In this document: positions 1-6,842 of the stretch, piece by piece
Numbering within the stretch: the stretch's first letter is position 1
Layout: every line of letters starts with the position of its first letter
Origin: SIG480 sp045595365
GTDB lineage: Bacteria; Bacillota; Clostridia; Oscillospirales; JAAYXM01
Direction: 5' to 3'
Length of the DNA stretch: 64,000 bases
NCBI GenBank assembly: GCA_045595365.1
Contig: JAZOAI010000035.1
Span: 1-64,000 of the forward strand
Program-made: the position numbers and the translations under genes
The notes under the pieces: model-generated
Database searches by the model: none
The model's input: the letters and a program-made list of their open reading frames with translations, nothing else
Told to the model about the DNA's origin: nothing

Positions 1-32
1 TCATCTAGTGTAAAATGTGTATAAGACTTCAT
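1..32 (-). CDS. IS30-family transposase, N-terminal fragment (runs off left edge)
   Basis: Reading the minus strand from 32 gives MKSYTHFTLD and then the edge. This matches the typical opening of IS30 transposases (M-x-x-Y-T-H-F/L-T-L-E-E-R). A ribosome binding site, CGGAGG, lies six bases before the ATG. Only ten codons are visible, so the helix-turn-helix and DDE catalytic domains cannot be checked. The family call rests on this N-terminus together with the adjacent terminal motif. The start codon falls inside one arm of an inverted repeat. Confidence 0.7.
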   Translation of the reverse strand, partial: MKSYTHFTLD

Positions 33-97
33 TCTTAACCTCCGTGTTGTTGTATTTGTGGTTATTTACATTTTACACTAAGGTAAGTATGAAGTCT
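6..97 (-). promoter_or_regulatory. paired inverted repeats overlapping the transposase start codon
   Basis: Two perfect inverted repeats interlock. 6-18 pairs with 68-80 (13 bp) and 24-32 pairs with 89-97 (9 bp). The order along the strand is A, B, A', B', so both stems together would form a pseudoknot. Arm B contains the start codon of the transposase and arm A its codons 5-9. In the transcript the leader can therefore pair with the beginning of its own coding region and hide the start. Control of transposase translation is an inference. Confidence 0.55.
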
Positions 98-136
98 ATT
101 CTTTTTTAGGTGTTGCACTTGATATTATAATCTGCC

Positions 137-268
137 CTCCCCTGTGCAAGGGGAGCTGTCAGCGCAAGCTGACTGAGGGGTTGTTGTTTCTCATTATATC
201 CCTCCACCACCGCTAAAGCGGTCCCCCCCTCCTTTAGGCAAGGAGGGCTTTACAAGGGAGGCTTTTTT
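137..268. repeat. composite intergenic repeat, family B, copy 1
   Basis: This block contains a CTCCCC...GGGGAG hairpin, a stretch ending in GACTGAGGGGTTGTTG, a CCGCTAAAGCGG hairpin and a CTCC...GGAG hairpin near GGCAAGGAGG. A near copy lies at 4773-4937, with an extra CCGCTAAAGCGG unit. It has no credible reading frame. Repeats of this kind are scattered between genes in gut Clostridia; the mechanism of spread is unknown to me. Confidence 0.8.
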
Positions 269-276
269 CGGTTTTT

Positions 277-326
277 GTAGGGGACATTCACGAATGTCCC
301 GCGGGCGATTCTTGAATCGCCCCTAC
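277..326. repeat. 50-bp double-hairpin repeat, family A, copy 1
   Basis: The element consists of a GGGACATT...AATGTCCC hairpin followed by a GGGCGATTC...GAATCGCCC hairpin, framed by GTAGGGG and CCCCTAC, which can also pair with each other. Five nearly identical copies occur in this window (starts 277, 445, 4691, 4957, 14033). All are intergenic. The structure is REP/MITE-like and it codes for nothing. Confidence 0.9.
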
Positions 327-342
327 GGTTCTACCTCATTTT

Positions 343-405
343 GTAGGGGACGATGCCTACCTCATCCCGCATTGTTTTCGGGCGGATGTGGGCATCCGCC
401 CCTAC
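343..405. repeat. family A variant with GATGCC/GGCATCC hairpins
   Basis: It has the same GTAGGGG...CCCCTAC frame as the 50-bp repeat but with different hairpin contents, including GGGCGGATGTGGGCATCCGCCC split around a short loop. A related copy lies at 14105-14170. It indicates that the frame is conserved while the inner hairpins vary. Confidence 0.75.
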
Positions 406-444
406 ATTTCCACCTCATCCACCGCAAACGAGACCGAAGGGATT

Positions 445-494
445 GTAGGGGGCATTCACGAATGTCCCGCGGGCGATTCTTGAATCGCCCCTAC
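445..494. repeat. 50-bp double-hairpin repeat, family A, copy 2
   Basis: Same layout as copy 1, with one base change in the first stem (GGGGGCATT instead of GGGGACATT), which converts an A-T pair to a G.T mismatch. It lies in the spacer between the IS end and the large exoprotein gene. Confidence 0.9.
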
Positions 495-529
495 GATTAA
501 TTCACAACCTCGTCCCGCGTTGTTTTTTC

Positions 530-557
530 GCGGAACGACACGCAGGTCGTTCCCTAC
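530..557. repeat. 28-bp GGAACGAC...GTCGTTCC hairpin repeat, copy 1
   Basis: A palindromic element with the arms GGAACGAC and GTCGTTCC around ACGCAG, followed by CTAC. An identical 28-bp copy is at 13968-13995. It belongs to the same class of short mobile-looking hairpins as family A. Confidence 0.8.
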
Positions 558-587
558 ATTTCCACACCTCATACGGGTTTGTTTTGC

Positions 588-622
588 AAAAAAATGCGGA
601 GTGCCCTAAGGACACTCCGCAT
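588..622 (-). terminator. intrinsic terminator of the exoprotein gene
   Basis: On the minus strand a 10-bp stem (ATGCGGAGTG with CACTCCGCAT, positions 594-603 and 613-622) is followed by a run of seven T. It lies about 25 bases past the stop codon of the secreted repeat protein. Confidence 0.9.
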
Positions 623-644
623 ACGTGGGATTAGTATTTTTTAA

Positions 645-3600
645 TTATTCGCCGTCGATGATTTCGTAGGCTATTCCGCCTTCTTCGATTATTGCATAAC
701 CCTTTGCATCATAGCCTGAGTTATTTACAACCGTGAACTGCATATTGTCAGTCGTCATAGCAATCTTCTGTGTACCGAACATAATTCCCTTTTCGAGAAC
801 CTTTGCGTTGCCAAAGCCGAGGAACTCTGCCATAACGCTGTTTGTGTCGAAGGTGTCGATGAGAATCTTCATCGCGTTGCCTGTGTAAACCGGAGCATCG
901 CCGTAAACCGCTGTGACTGTGCAGGTCTCCCAAGCATAGAAGCTGTAAGTATCGCTGCCGAAGCCGACGATTTCTGTCTTATCACCGGTTGTCTTCGTCC
1001 ACCAACGGAGATTTCCGCTTCCGTTTGCTGTGAGGGTGACAGGGTCGCCGTAGTTAAATGTGCCGCCGCCGTTTGCGCCAACGGCTGTTACTACGATGTC
1101 GCTTTCATCCTCTGCATACTGTGCAACCCAGATGACTGTGCCATCTGTGACAGTGAATGCTTCGCCTGCTCCAAGCTCAACATCATCTGTGTTCTGCCAG
1201 TGGCTTGCTGTAAGGCCCGGCATTCCGGGGATTTCAGGAGCCGTTCCGTTTTCTGTGAAGCTTTCTACGAGCTGGCCGTTTGCGTTGTAGAACTCAACCT
1301 TTGCTGTCTGAGCAGCATCTGCCCTGTCATAAACCGCGATGAGAATGTGTCCGCCGTATGACGGGCTGTAGTCAAACTCTGCATCGAAGCTTACTATCTT
1401 CTTATCTGTTGCCGCGCCCTTTACCCAGTAGAGGAACTCATATCCGTCCTTCTCCGGTGCTGTCATCTTGTATGTGCCGTCGCCGTTGGCTTCTGCGCCA
1501 ACCTCTACAGTTTCGTCCTCGTCGCCGTTAAGAAGAACTGCGAGAGCGCTGACTGAGGAGGCGGTCTGAGTTGCCACATTCTTTGTTGCATTGTATGCCG
1601 CTGCAAGCTCGCTTGAAGCAACTGTGAGCTTGCCGGGGATGATGTTGCTTGCAGCGCCTGTGACGGATGCTGTAATCTCTGTGATGCCGTCTTTTGCCGG
1701 CTTGACAGTTGTGCCGTCAAGGCTTGCGACAGAGTCATCATCTATATCAATAGTGTAGCCTTCTGTGAGCTTTGTTGTTGCTTCTGTGGGAGCGTTCCAA
1801 GCATCATAGATATTTGCGTTAACTGTTGCTTCGCCGTCATCAAAAATGCTGATGTCGTTAACTGTTCCGACGTATACCGGGTCAAACGTTGTTGCGCCGC
1901 TTGTCTTGAACTGGATATCAACCGGGGTGAGGAGCCCACCTTTTTCGTTCGTGTCTTTAAATACGAAAACATATTCACCTTTTTCAAGCTGAACGCCTGT
2001 TTTGGTGACGGTTTTCGTGCCTTGCCCGGAAATAAACCCTTCTACGATTTTCTCTGCGCCGGGAACCTGATCAATAGCAGAAATTTCACTCGCCGTGGTA
2101 GTGCCCGGGAGAATATACATATCTACTACCGCTGAGTGTCCCGTGCCATAGTCATTGTACGTAATGTCATATGTGCTGCTTGCCGGGACATTGATCTTTA
2201 TTGCGAACCATGCAGCGCCCGTATTGAAGTAAAGATTCGTGCGGTTTGCGGCCATTTGTTCCGAGTATGTGTAGCTGCTTGCAAAGTACTTCCAGAGGCC
2301 GCGGGTTGTTCCGTAATTGGTGATATTGCTGTTAATGGGGTACCAGCCAGATGCTCCCGCGCTTTCACCTGTTGCGGGGTCAAATACCGAGCTGTTGCTG
2401 AATACATACTGGAAACGATATGCCGGAGTTGTGACCGTGACATCGCCCGGGATGATGTTGCCGTCCATGCCGGAAACTTCTGCATTAAGCTTTGTTGAGC
2501 CTCCATTTACGCCTGTTACGGTTGTGCCGGAAACTGAAGCTGTATTCTCGTCATCTGATGTGAAGCTGATGCCGCTTGTGATTGCTTCATGCGTATATGC
2601 ATTAAATACTCTCGCTTTTGCGGTCGCTGTGCCGTTTGCTTTTAACGTAATCGGGTCGATTGTACCGACGTACGGCTGGATAAGTTCGTCTTCCGTTGCG
2701 CCGGATGCTGTCATTTCAAGACCGGAGAAACGGACAATTCTGTTTGTGCCAGTCAGGTTATCGTTATAGAGGTAGACAACAAGCATATACTCGCCCTTTG
2801 TGAGGTTGACGCCAGCCGTGACCTTTGAAGCATTACTTGCGCCGCTATAGCCTTTTGCAAGCGCGATCGCGCCTTCTGCGTTTGCGATATTTGCAACATC
2901 ACCAAGGCTTGTGCCTGCCGGGACGAGGACGTAGTCTGCCTTATTCGTTGAGTATTTGTGCTTGAGGTTTATGTCAAATCTGCCGCTTACCGGGACATTG
3001 ATGTCAAGGGCAACGTAGCAATCCTCTACATTAGTAGTAAAAGCAAATATGGTATCGTCTACATTTACACCGTAGGCGTTTCTGTACCCGTAGCTGTCGT
3101 GGTACTTCCAGCCGCCCTTTGTCATCGCATAGTGAGTAATAGTTCTCGGATCAGGAGTACTGTTTACAGTATTGGAGATTGTGCCAAGGCCTGTGGTTTT
3201 GTCCAATACTGCAGAAATGAGGTCATACTTAAACTGATATGCCGGGCCTAAGACGGTGACTTCACCGATAACGTTGCCGACTGCACCGTCTGAAAGGGTT
3301 GCGCCAAGCGCTGTTGTGCCTTCCTTAACACCTGTTACTGCCCCTACCGCACCTGTTGCGATTGAAGCGTTCTCCGGGACATATGTAACATCGCCTGTAT
3401 ATGCTGTATGGTTGCCGTCTGCAGTGAAGATACGGGCATTCGGGGTTGCTGTTGCCCCTTCCTTGACCGCAACCGGGTCGATTGTACCGACGTACGGGGT
3501 GATATATTCGCCTTCTGTTGCGCCGGATGCTGTGAATGTAAGGCCACCTACGCGGAAGTTTACGCTTTTGCCATTGTTTTCGAGTCGGCAAACAAGGATA

Positions 3601-4166
3601 TATTCGCCCGCTGTGACAATAACATCTTCTGTTTTGTCCGATGTGTTCGCAGCGCCGGCGAAGTCCTGTGAAAGAGGGATTGCGCCGGGTGCGTTTTGGA
3701 TGTTCGCGATATCCGAAAGGTTAGTTCCTGCAGGAACGAGGAAATAGTCTGTTGCGACTCCGGCTCCGGCAGCTGTATAGTTTATTGTTACGTCAAACGT
3801 ACCGCTTACCGGAACGTTGAGATCAAGCGCAAGGTAACGGTTATCACCTGCGAGCGTGTAAATAACGTCAGAAGGACCAACACCATAGCTCACGCCTTCA
3901 CTCTGGCTTGCGCTATGGAATTTCCATGCGCCGTAGGTCATGGCATAGTCAGTAATTGAGTTTGTATAATAATAACCGGATCTAGTTGTCGGTTTTTTCA
4001 CGAGATTCATGCCATTGTCTGTTACATCACACGTTGCAGGCACTTTGAAATCATACTTGAACTGATATGCAGCGTCTCCTGCTGCGCTTGCTGAGAATAA
4101 TGCTGACGGGATGAATGCCGCGAGCATCATTACTACGAGTGCGAGGGAAAGGATTCTTTTACTCAT
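645..4166 (-). CDS. large secreted protein with three ~275-residue repeats and Ig-like segments
   Basis: A predicted exported protein of 1173 residues. The start chosen is the ATG giving MSKRILSL, because GGAGG lies eight bases before it; an upstream in-frame ATG at 4211 lacks such support. Residues 1-29 form a signal peptide ending in SASAA. Three repeats begin near residues 33, 309 and 583, each opening with AYQFKYD or AYRFQY and carrying an (A/G)MTxGxWKYH-like motif. Each ends in a segment resembling bacterial Ig-like (Big2) domains (VGTIDP...ARIF...VTGV). Residues ~855-1173 hold further beta-rich repeat-like units with YWVKG and HWQNTDD motifs. No LPXTG anchor, S-layer domain or C-terminal membrane segment is visible, so it is probably released or held non-covalently. 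The specific function is unknown; binding of a surface polymer is a guess. Confidence 0.85.
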   Translation of the reverse strand: MSKRILSLALVVMMLAAFIPSALFSASAAGDAAYQFKYDFKVPATCDVTDNGMNLVKKPTTRSGYYYTNSITDYAMTYGAWKFHSASQSEGVSYGVGPSDVIYTLAGDNRYLALDLNVPVSGTFDVTINYTAAGAGVATDYFLVPAGTNLSDIANIQNAPGAIPLSQDFAGAANTSDKTEDVIVTAGEYILVCRLENNGKSVNFRVGGLTFTASGATEGEYITPYVGTIDPVAVKEGATATPNARIFTADGNHTAYTGDVTYVPENASIATGAVGAVTGVKEGTTALGATLSDGAVGNVIGEVTVLGPAYQFKYDLISAVLDKTTGLGTISNTVNSTPDPRTITHYAMTKGGWKYHDSYGYRNAYGVNVDDTIFAFTTNVEDCYVALDINVPVSGRFDINLKHKYSTNKADYVLVPAGTSLGDVANIANAEGAIALAKGYSGASNASKVTAGVNLTKGEYMLVVYLYNDNLTGTNRIVRFSGLEMTASGATEDELIQPYVGTIDPITLKANGTATAKARVFNAYTHEAITSGISFTSDDENTASVSGTTVTGVNGGSTKLNAEVSGMDGNIIPGDVTVTTPAYRFQYVFSNSSVFDPATGESAGASGWYPINSNITNYGTTRGLWKYFASSYTYSEQMAANRTNLYFNTGAAWFAIKINVPASSTYDITYNDYGTGHSAVVDMYILPGTTTASEISAIDQVPGAEKIVEGFISGQGTKTVTKTGVQLEKGEYVFVFKDTNEKGGLLTPVDIQFKTSGATTFDPVYVGTVNDISIFDDGEATVNANIYDAWNAPTEATTKLTEGYTIDIDDDSVASLDGTTVKPAKDGITEITASVTGAASNIIPGKLTVASSELAAAYNATKNVATQTASSVSALAVLLNGDEDETVEVGAEANGDGTYKMTAPEKDGYEFLYWVKGAATDKKIVSFDAEFDYSPSYGGHILIAVYDRADAAQTAKVEFYNANGQLVESFTENGTAPEIPGMPGLTASHWQNTDDVELGAGEAFTVTDGTVIWVAQYAEDESDIVVTAVGANGGGTFNYGDPVTLTANGSGNLRWWTKTTGDKTEIVGFGSDTYSFYAWETCTVTAVYGDAPVYTGNAMKILIDTFDTNSVMAEFLGFGNAKVLEKGIMFGTQKIAMTTDNMQFTVVNNSGYDAKGYAIIEEGGIAYEIIDGE

Positions 4167-4247
4167 TTTTTCTTCCTCCATTTCTTTAAAAGCCGTTCTA
4201 AAGCCCTTCAAGATGAAATTTATTGTGCTTTGGGAAAATCTATATAA

Positions 4248-4288
4248 AAACGGAAAAGAGAAAAGTGGGATAAGCTTCTCTGCCGTTT
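4248..4288 (-). promoter_or_regulatory. leader hairpin with U-run in the exoprotein 5' UTR (possible attenuator)
   Basis: On the minus strand AAACGG pairs with CCGTTT and, inside it, AGAGAA pairs with TTCTCT; the outer arm runs into TTTTTATATA. The hairpin lies between the predicted promoter and the start codon, about 80 bases before the ATG, so it could act as a conditional terminator. No known riboswitch class is recognisable. Confidence 0.4.
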
Positions 4289-4404
4289 AATTTTTAATAA
4301 GAAAGGTTTTGCTCGCATTTTTAGCAGTTCGTGTTCCAGCCTCAGAAAGATATTGCGAATGTGCTTTGTAGCATAAACAATTATCCAAGTACCCAAGTAT
4401 AGAA

Positions 4405-4433
4405 ATTATACACTTTTTTGCTGCATTAGTCAA
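4405..4433 (-). promoter_or_regulatory. sigma-A promoter of the exoprotein gene
   Basis: The minus strand shows TTGACT, a 17-base spacer and TATAAT. Transcription would begin near 4397, leaving a leader of about 230 bases before the start codon. That is long for an ordinary gene and agrees with the hairpin seen in between. Confidence 0.8.
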
Positions 4434-4690
4434 TAGGGTTTTTATTCTTTTGAAAAGATTTTTTAAGAAAATTTTTAAAAGTTTTTTAACATCCGTTTTA
4501 TATCCATCATATTCATCCGAAACTGCCAAAATTCCTTGCGGTGCGTAGGGGGGAGCGGTGAGCCCGAATGGCGAGGGTGGAGTTTGTTATGAGAAAAAAG
4601 CATTTTTACAGGTGTGGCGAAATGCGCCAAGTTTTTAAAAATTTGTCTCTTTTTTACAAATCTTGACTTTTGCGGCATCTCCTTGCTTTT

Positions 4691-4740
4691 GTAGGGGACA
4701 TTCACGAATGTCCCGCGGGCGATTCTTGAATCGCCCCTAC
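4691..4740. repeat. 50-bp double-hairpin repeat, family A, copy 3
   Basis: Identical in layout to the copy at 277-326. The stretch 4434-4690 before it holds no convincing gene: short frames there lack ribosome binding sites and have low-complexity composition. Confidence 0.9.
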
Positions 4741-4772
4741 GGTTTACACCTCATACGAGTTGTGGGGGAAGG

Positions 4773-4937
4773 CTCCCCTGTGTAAGGGGAGCTGTCGAGC
4801 GCACGCGAGACTGAGGGGTTGTTGTTTCTCATTATCTCCCTCCACCGCCGCTAAAGCGGTCCCCCTCCGGAATCCTCCCACCGCTAAAGCGGTCCCCCCT
4901 CCTTTAGGCAAGGAGGGCTTTACAAGGGAGGCTTTTT
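4773..4937. repeat. composite intergenic repeat, family B, copy 2
   Basis: The order of elements matches the copy at 137-268: CTCCCCTGTG...GGGGAG hairpin, GACTGAGGGGTTGTTG, then CCGCTAAAGCGG units (two here, one there), then the CAAGGAGGGCTTTACAAGGG tail. Both copies are followed by a family A repeat within 25 bases, so the two families travel or accumulate together. Confidence 0.8.
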
Positions 4938-4956
4938 CTGGCTTCTCCTTGCATTT

Positions 4957-5006
4957 GTAGGGGACATTCACGAATGTCCCGCGGGCGATTCTTGAATCGC
5001 CCCTAC
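4957..5006. repeat. 50-bp double-hairpin repeat, family A, copy 4
   Basis: Same sequence layout as copy 1, placed just downstream of the family B composite. It ends about 50 bases before the terminator of the lipoprotein gene. Confidence 0.9.
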
Positions 5007-5051
5007 AATTTACACCTCATACGGGTTTGGGGGGTGGCTCCATTTTTGTGC

Positions 5052-5083
5052 AAAAAAAGAGAGAAGCCGAGGCTTCTCTCTTT
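5052..5083 (-). terminator. intrinsic terminator of the lipoprotein gene
   Basis: AAAGAGAGAAGCC and GGCTTCTCTCTTT form a stem of about 12 bp, followed on the minus strand by a T run. It sits 13 bases past the stop of the solute-binding lipoprotein. Confidence 0.9.
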
Positions 5084-5095
5084 CGAGTTTGTGAT

Positions 5096-6640
5096 TTACT
5101 TGTTCATAACGCGCTCGTAAGCGGTCTTGTAGATCTCGACCATTTCGTCAATCGGGAATGTGTTGAGTTCTGCAACGAATTCATCCCACTTTGAAAGCGG
5201 CTCCTGGCCGAGAATTAACTTCAGCATCATCTCGTTTGCGTAACTTCCGATTGCTGCGTTAATGTCGTCAAGCTTTGTAGCTTCTTCCTGTGTGAAGGTT
5301 ACACGGTCTGCGGGGTTGACCTTGTCAAGAGTGTGTTCAAGAACCATATCGCGGGTTTCTGCGATATCAGCGGACTCTGAAGCATAGATCGACTCCCCAA
5401 GGATGCGAATGGCTGAGCCGTTTGAGTTGAAGCCGTAGAGCGAGAGCGGCTGGGTTCCGGCTTCGTCGGTGATGAACTGCTTCTTGCCGTCTACGATCTC
5501 GTAAGTCTCGCCTTCCTTACCCCAGGAAACAAGCTCTGTTGCTTCATCGGTGAAGAACCAGTCAAGGTACTTCGCAGCGTTTGTGATTCGTCTCTCATCG
5601 CGTGAGTTCGGGAGAACGTAGCCGTAAACCTCAACATTTTGCTTGTTAACGAAGCTTCCGCCCTTTTCGGGGTTTGCAATGGGAGCAGGCATAGCCTCAA
5701 GGTCAAAGTCCGGATTGTTCGGGCGGGCAAGAGAGTTGAAGAAGTCGATTCTTGTCTGGTAGTCCGGCATAATGAAGCCGCGGTCTGTTGTGATGAGCTC
5801 CTGCCAGCTGCTTGTCGGGATGTTCCAGAAGTTTTCCATAAGGAGGCCTTCTTCGCGCATCTTGCTTAAGAATTCTACTTGCTCGCGGAAGGATTCATCT
5901 CTGAGGCCAAAGCCCCATACATCGTCGTCATAGTCGTAGTAAACGCCGCGGTTCCAGTATTTATTGAATGACGGAGAAATAAGCTGTGTCATTGAGCTTC
6001 CCGATCTCATGCAGAAGGGGTAAGAGTCGGGGTAGAGCTTCTTGAGCTCCTTACATACTTCATAAAGCTCATCAAAGGTTGTCGGAACCTTGAGGTTGTG
6101 CTTCTCGAAGATGTCCTTGCGGTAGAGCCATGACATAACGTTCTGAGAGCCTTCGCGGCCATAGTTTGAAATCCAGTAGAGGTTGCCGTCAGCCTCACGG
6201 TTGAGGGTGACAATGTTGTCATACTCCTCCTCAGAGAGAGAGTCATAGAACTTCCATGCGTTGGGCATATAGTCCTTCAAGGTGTCAATTGCAACTAAAG
6301 CGCCGTCTCTTGCGTAGGTGTTCATACGGCCGTATACCTGAAGAACGTCAGGCATAGTATCAGCGCCTGTGAACATAAGCGGGAGCTTTGTGCCGATGTC
6401 ACTCTCAGGAATAGCAGTAACCTCAAGAGTTGCGCCAACGCCTTCTCTGATGTATTCCCAGACCTTCCAGTTCTCGTTGTACGGCCAGCTTGGGTGGGAT
6501 CTGATAGAGATTTTGATAACGTCGTCCTTTGTGAGCGGGTCGAGAGAAGCCTCGCCGCCCTGCCCTGCCTCGCCGCCTGTGCAAGCGCAAAGCGCAAACA
6601 TCATAACGAGAGCGAGGACTAATGCGATAAGCTTTTTCAT
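5096..6640 (-). CDS. extracellular solute-binding lipoprotein (ABC sugar/oligosaccharide type)
   Basis: A predicted lipid-anchored substrate-binding protein of 514 residues. The ATG at 6640 is chosen because AAGGAGG lies eight bases upstream and the product then begins with a lipoprotein signal, MKKLIALVLALVMMFALCAC, with the modified Cys at residue 20 and a Gly-rich tether after it. Length and layout fit family 1 binding proteins of carbohydrate importers, of the LplA/LipO kind found in Clostridia. No permease or ATPase genes lie beside it, and it is flanked by terminators on both sides, so it is transcribed alone. The substrate cannot be told from sequence. Confidence 0.85.
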   Translation of the reverse strand: MKKLIALVLALVMMFALCACTGGEAGQGGEASLDPLTKDDVIKISIRSHPSWPYNENWKVWEYIREGVGATLEVTAIPESDIGTKLPLMFTGADTMPDVLQVYGRMNTYARDGALVAIDTLKDYMPNAWKFYDSLSEEEYDNIVTLNREADGNLYWISNYGREGSQNVMSWLYRKDIFEKHNLKVPTTFDELYEVCKELKKLYPDSYPFCMRSGSSMTQLISPSFNKYWNRGVYYDYDDDVWGFGLRDESFREQVEFLSKMREEGLLMENFWNIPTSSWQELITTDRGFIMPDYQTRIDFFNSLARPNNPDFDLEAMPAPIANPEKGGSFVNKQNVEVYGYVLPNSRDERRITNAAKYLDWFFTDEATELVSWGKEGETYEIVDGKKQFITDEAGTQPLSLYGFNSNGSAIRILGESIYASESADIAETRDMVLEHTLDKVNPADRVTFTQEEATKLDDINAAIGSYANEMMLKLILGQEPLSKWDEFVAELNTFPIDEMVEIYKTAYERVMNK

Positions 6641-6666
6641 TTGTTTCTTCCTCCTTAATAATTTTG

Positions 6667-6692
6667 TAGTACATATGTATTTATAGTACATA
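6667..6692. promoter_or_regulatory. direct repeats TAGTACATA downstream of the lipoprotein promoter
   Basis: TAGTACATA occurs at 6667-6675 and 6684-6692, 17 bases apart from start to start, between the -10 box and the ribosome binding site. The placement fits an operator for a repressor, or an RNA element. This is suggestive only. Confidence 0.35.
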
Positions 6693-6697
6693 GTTAT

Positions 6698-6725
6698 ATT
6701 ATAGCATATCGGATTCAAAAAGCAA
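6698..6725 (-). promoter_or_regulatory. promoter of the lipoprotein gene
   Basis: The minus strand reads TTGCTT, a 16-base spacer and TATAAT, with TGC just before the -10 box giving an extended -10. The start codon is about 60 bases downstream. Confidence 0.7.
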
Positions 6726-6782
6726 TAGGGTTTGGAAATATTTTTTGTAAATTTTGCGAGGCGACTATATAACGGAAACCAC

Positions 6783-6819
6783 AAAAAAAGTGGCTTGAAA
6801 TTTGCATTTCAAGCCACTT
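6783..6819 (-). terminator. intrinsic terminator of the cysK-like/guaA operon
   Basis: A perfect 14-bp stem (AAGTGGCTTGAAAT with ATTTCAAGCCACTT) with a TTGC loop is followed by T residues on the minus strand, about 25 bases past the guaA stop codon. Confidence 0.93.
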
Positions 6820-6842
6820 CAAAGCCGGTTGGCATTATTCCC

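Larger units (their letters stand above)
1..131 (-). mobile_element. IS30-family insertion sequence, transposase-proximal end (truncated by window edge)
   Basis: The left edge holds the start of a transposase read leftward and, outside it, the motif AGGTGTTGCACTT (plus strand 108-120). That motif resembles the terminal inverted repeats I associate with IS30 elements of Firmicutes. The body and other end lie outside the window, so the target duplication cannot be seen. The outer boundary near 131 is estimated from where the terminal motif gives way to the intergenic repeat that begins at 137. Confidence 0.7.

Noticed and set aside
6..97. small structured RNA on the plus strand ending at the T run near 102-107
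   Set aside because: The same inverted repeats are explained better by an IS30 transposase start on the minus strand, with a ribosome binding site and the terminal motif next to it. A plus-strand RNA cannot be excluded.
294..500. short open frame across the left repeat region, and similar ones at 4760-4960 and 13729-14241
   Set aside because: They arise from palindromic repeats; peptides repeat the same motif (MSRGRFLNRPY) wherever the family A element occurs, and no ribosome binding site is present.
4287..4529. 80-residue basic open frame on the minus strand before the exoprotein gene
   Set aside because: It overlaps the predicted promoter and leader of the exoprotein gene, and is Lys/Leu-rich low-complexity sequence from AT-rich DNA.
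277..5006. possible CRISPR array, because of several identical ~50-base repeats
   Set aside because: Spacing is irregular, copies are kilobases apart, each repeat contains two hairpins, and no cas gene is present.
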